From: Acanthacorydalis orientalis
Lineage: Eukaryota; Arthropoda; Insecta; Megaloptera; Corydalidae
Direction: 5' to 3'
Length of the DNA stretch: 64,000 nt
NCBI GenBank assembly: GCA_034766995.1
Contig: CM068315.1
Location: 13,111,510 to 13,175,509, forward strand
Both the position numbers and the translations under genes were made by a program. The notes under the pieces were generated by a model. The model saw nothing but the letters and a program-made list of their open reading frames with translations, was not told the origin of the DNA and did no database searches. Below are positions 62,870 to 64,000 of the stretch, piece after piece. Numbering within the stretch: the first letter of the stretch is position 1; each line of letters begins with the position of its first letter.

Positions 62870-63523
62870 GCTGAAATAAGACCACAAACAATAAATGCCT
62901 GCTGGAAAGCAGCTTGGACTGGATGTGTTACAAATAGTGCAGCCATTCAAACATCGACATTATCTGCTGAAATCATTATTTGGTACATGAAATTGGTGGA
63001 CAAGATTTTGATACCCTTAGCCAGAATGGTGTAGACAAATTGTTTGTGGATAATGTCTTAAGTGACGATGATATTAATGGTATAACTTTAGATATCGTCG
63101 AAGATCCAGAAAACGACAGCGAAACGGAAGAAAAACCTATCCCTCTTAATAAAAATATAATTCGAGAAGGTTTTCAACTTTGCAATAAATTAAAAAATCA
63201 TTTTCTTATTCATGTTACAAACTCTGAACGAGCCTTCAAATTCCAACGTGAGCTGAAGAATTGTATGTCTGGATATCGCGAACTGCATAAAAAGTATAAT
63301 CGTTAACGCAAAGTTTAATCACTGATTACATTGTCAGAGAAAAAAATCAACACAGAACGAGGGTGAAGTTGACGCTAATTCTATGTGTGAAGAACCATTG
63401 TCATTACCATGCAGATCTGATGCGCTGACTATCTCTTCTAGTGATGAAAGTGATTTCGCACCAGTTCGCAAATGGTGCCGAATATTGTCAGATAGCGACG
63501 ATAATTCTGATGAAAAATTATAA
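62870..63523 (+). mobile_element. C-terminal end of a Tigger/pogo-type transposase, broken
   Basis: Three plus-strand segments fit the end of a Tigger transposase. TINACWKAAWTGCVTN (62890-62940 region) matches the NACWKKLWPDCV block. After a frame change near 62980, EIGGQDFDTLSQNGVDKLF matches the GGEGFEDM region, followed by EEKPIPLNKNIIREGFQL and RELKNCMSGYRELHKKYNR up to a stop at 63306. A third frame continues QRKKSTQNEGEVDANSMC to an acidic end (SDSDDNSDEKL) with a stop at 63521-63523. A GT at 63294 and an AG at 63332-63333 would make a 40-base intron, too short to trust; a frameshift is likelier. The DDE part is absent upstream. Confidence 0.65.
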
Positions 63524-64000
63524 AAAGAATTGCTACTTTTTAATAGAATTAAATGACTAAAGTTTTTAAACAAACTTATTTTAAGTTTTATATCAATTTC
63601 TTTCAAATTTTCAAAGAAATTTTGAGGAATTCTGAATTTTTATATACTTTTTTATGCAATTTTGTGTGTATTTTAACTCATTGTTTTGGTTTTATGCAGT
63701 TTTAGAAAATTATGGAACGTATCCTTATTTTTTCAATGTAAATTATGTCTTTTTTGTGTGATTTTTATATGCAGTTTTCTGTAGAAAGTATCTACCGTAT
63801 AAAAAGAGACTTGACTGTATAATCAAAAAACAATTTATTTTTTACGATCCGTCTTGAAATATCGATAGACAAAATAGGTAGTGGAAAATATTCAAAAAAT
63901 GACCTCAACGTCAAGAAACATAACTTCAAATCCAGGTACAAAAGTATGAAACAAGTTAAAAAAAATATTTATTTTATAACAATTGAGTTTTTTGACTCAT
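63524..64000. other. AT-rich flank, nothing recognised
   Basis: No ORF or repeat family is seen before the right edge. Confidence 0.5.

Noticed and set aside
62677..62946. Minus-strand ORF of 89 codons opposite the Tigger fragment
   Set aside because: It is a shadow of the plus-strand transposase block; the similarity is on the plus strand. The same applies to the ORF at 63334-63606.

Overview
The window is nuclear DNA from an arthropod, almost certainly an insect and plausibly a hymenopteran. It is very AT-rich, has small introns with GT/AG borders, carries dozens of (TA)n microsatellites and many decayed mariner-type transposons. The gene content fits: a one-domain peritrophin-like cuticle protein, an insect WSD-like acyltransferase, an ENTR1/SDCCAG3-like protein and an Mpv17-like protein. 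The species assignment is inference; no search could be run.

Gene-bearing part, about 5.3-25 kb. Four multi-exon genes could be assembled with consistent splice phases. (1) A plus-strand secreted protein with one type-2 chitin-binding domain, 4 coding exons, 5870-7942. (2) A minus-strand WSD-like O-acyltransferase, 6 exons, 17283-12809, 635 aa with the HHxxxDG motif. (3) A plus-strand ENTR1 (SDCCAG3) homologue, 7 exons, 19320-21258, 454 aa. (4) A minus-strand Mpv17-like protein, 4 exons, 24916-22206, 190 aa. Genes 2 and 3 diverge from a 2-kb spacer and genes 3 and 4 converge. The four have unrelated jobs (cuticle, lipid esterification, endosomal traffic, organelle membrane), so this is ordinary gene neighbourhood and not an operon-like system.

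Repeat-rich part, about 25-64 kb. I found no intact gene. It holds mobile-element relics: a piggyBac-type remnant with perfect 13-bp terminal inverted repeats; a Helitron-type endonuclease fragment; a near full-length dead mariner; three copies of another mariner, the two complete-ended ones sharing an N-terminal deletion; two sibling MITEs derived from an Hsmar1-like (cecropia-type) mariner; a larger MITE with related ends; a 970-bp element with 48-bp inverted ends; a Tigger/pogo transposase C-terminus; and, at 11.5 kb, a 5'-truncated LINE tail with a 13-bp target duplication. A CpG-rich stretch near 35.5-36.2 kb looks like the promoter and first non-coding exon of a gene whose body I cannot see.

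The least explained structure is a dispersed foldback repeat. Two inverted arms of about 100-190 bp sit around a variable centre. It recurs through the window, mainly after 28 kb. In one copy (54.17-55.19 kb) the centre has expanded into 12 units of a roughly 71-bp repeat; in another (57.3-58.15 kb) a mariner MITE has landed inside it.
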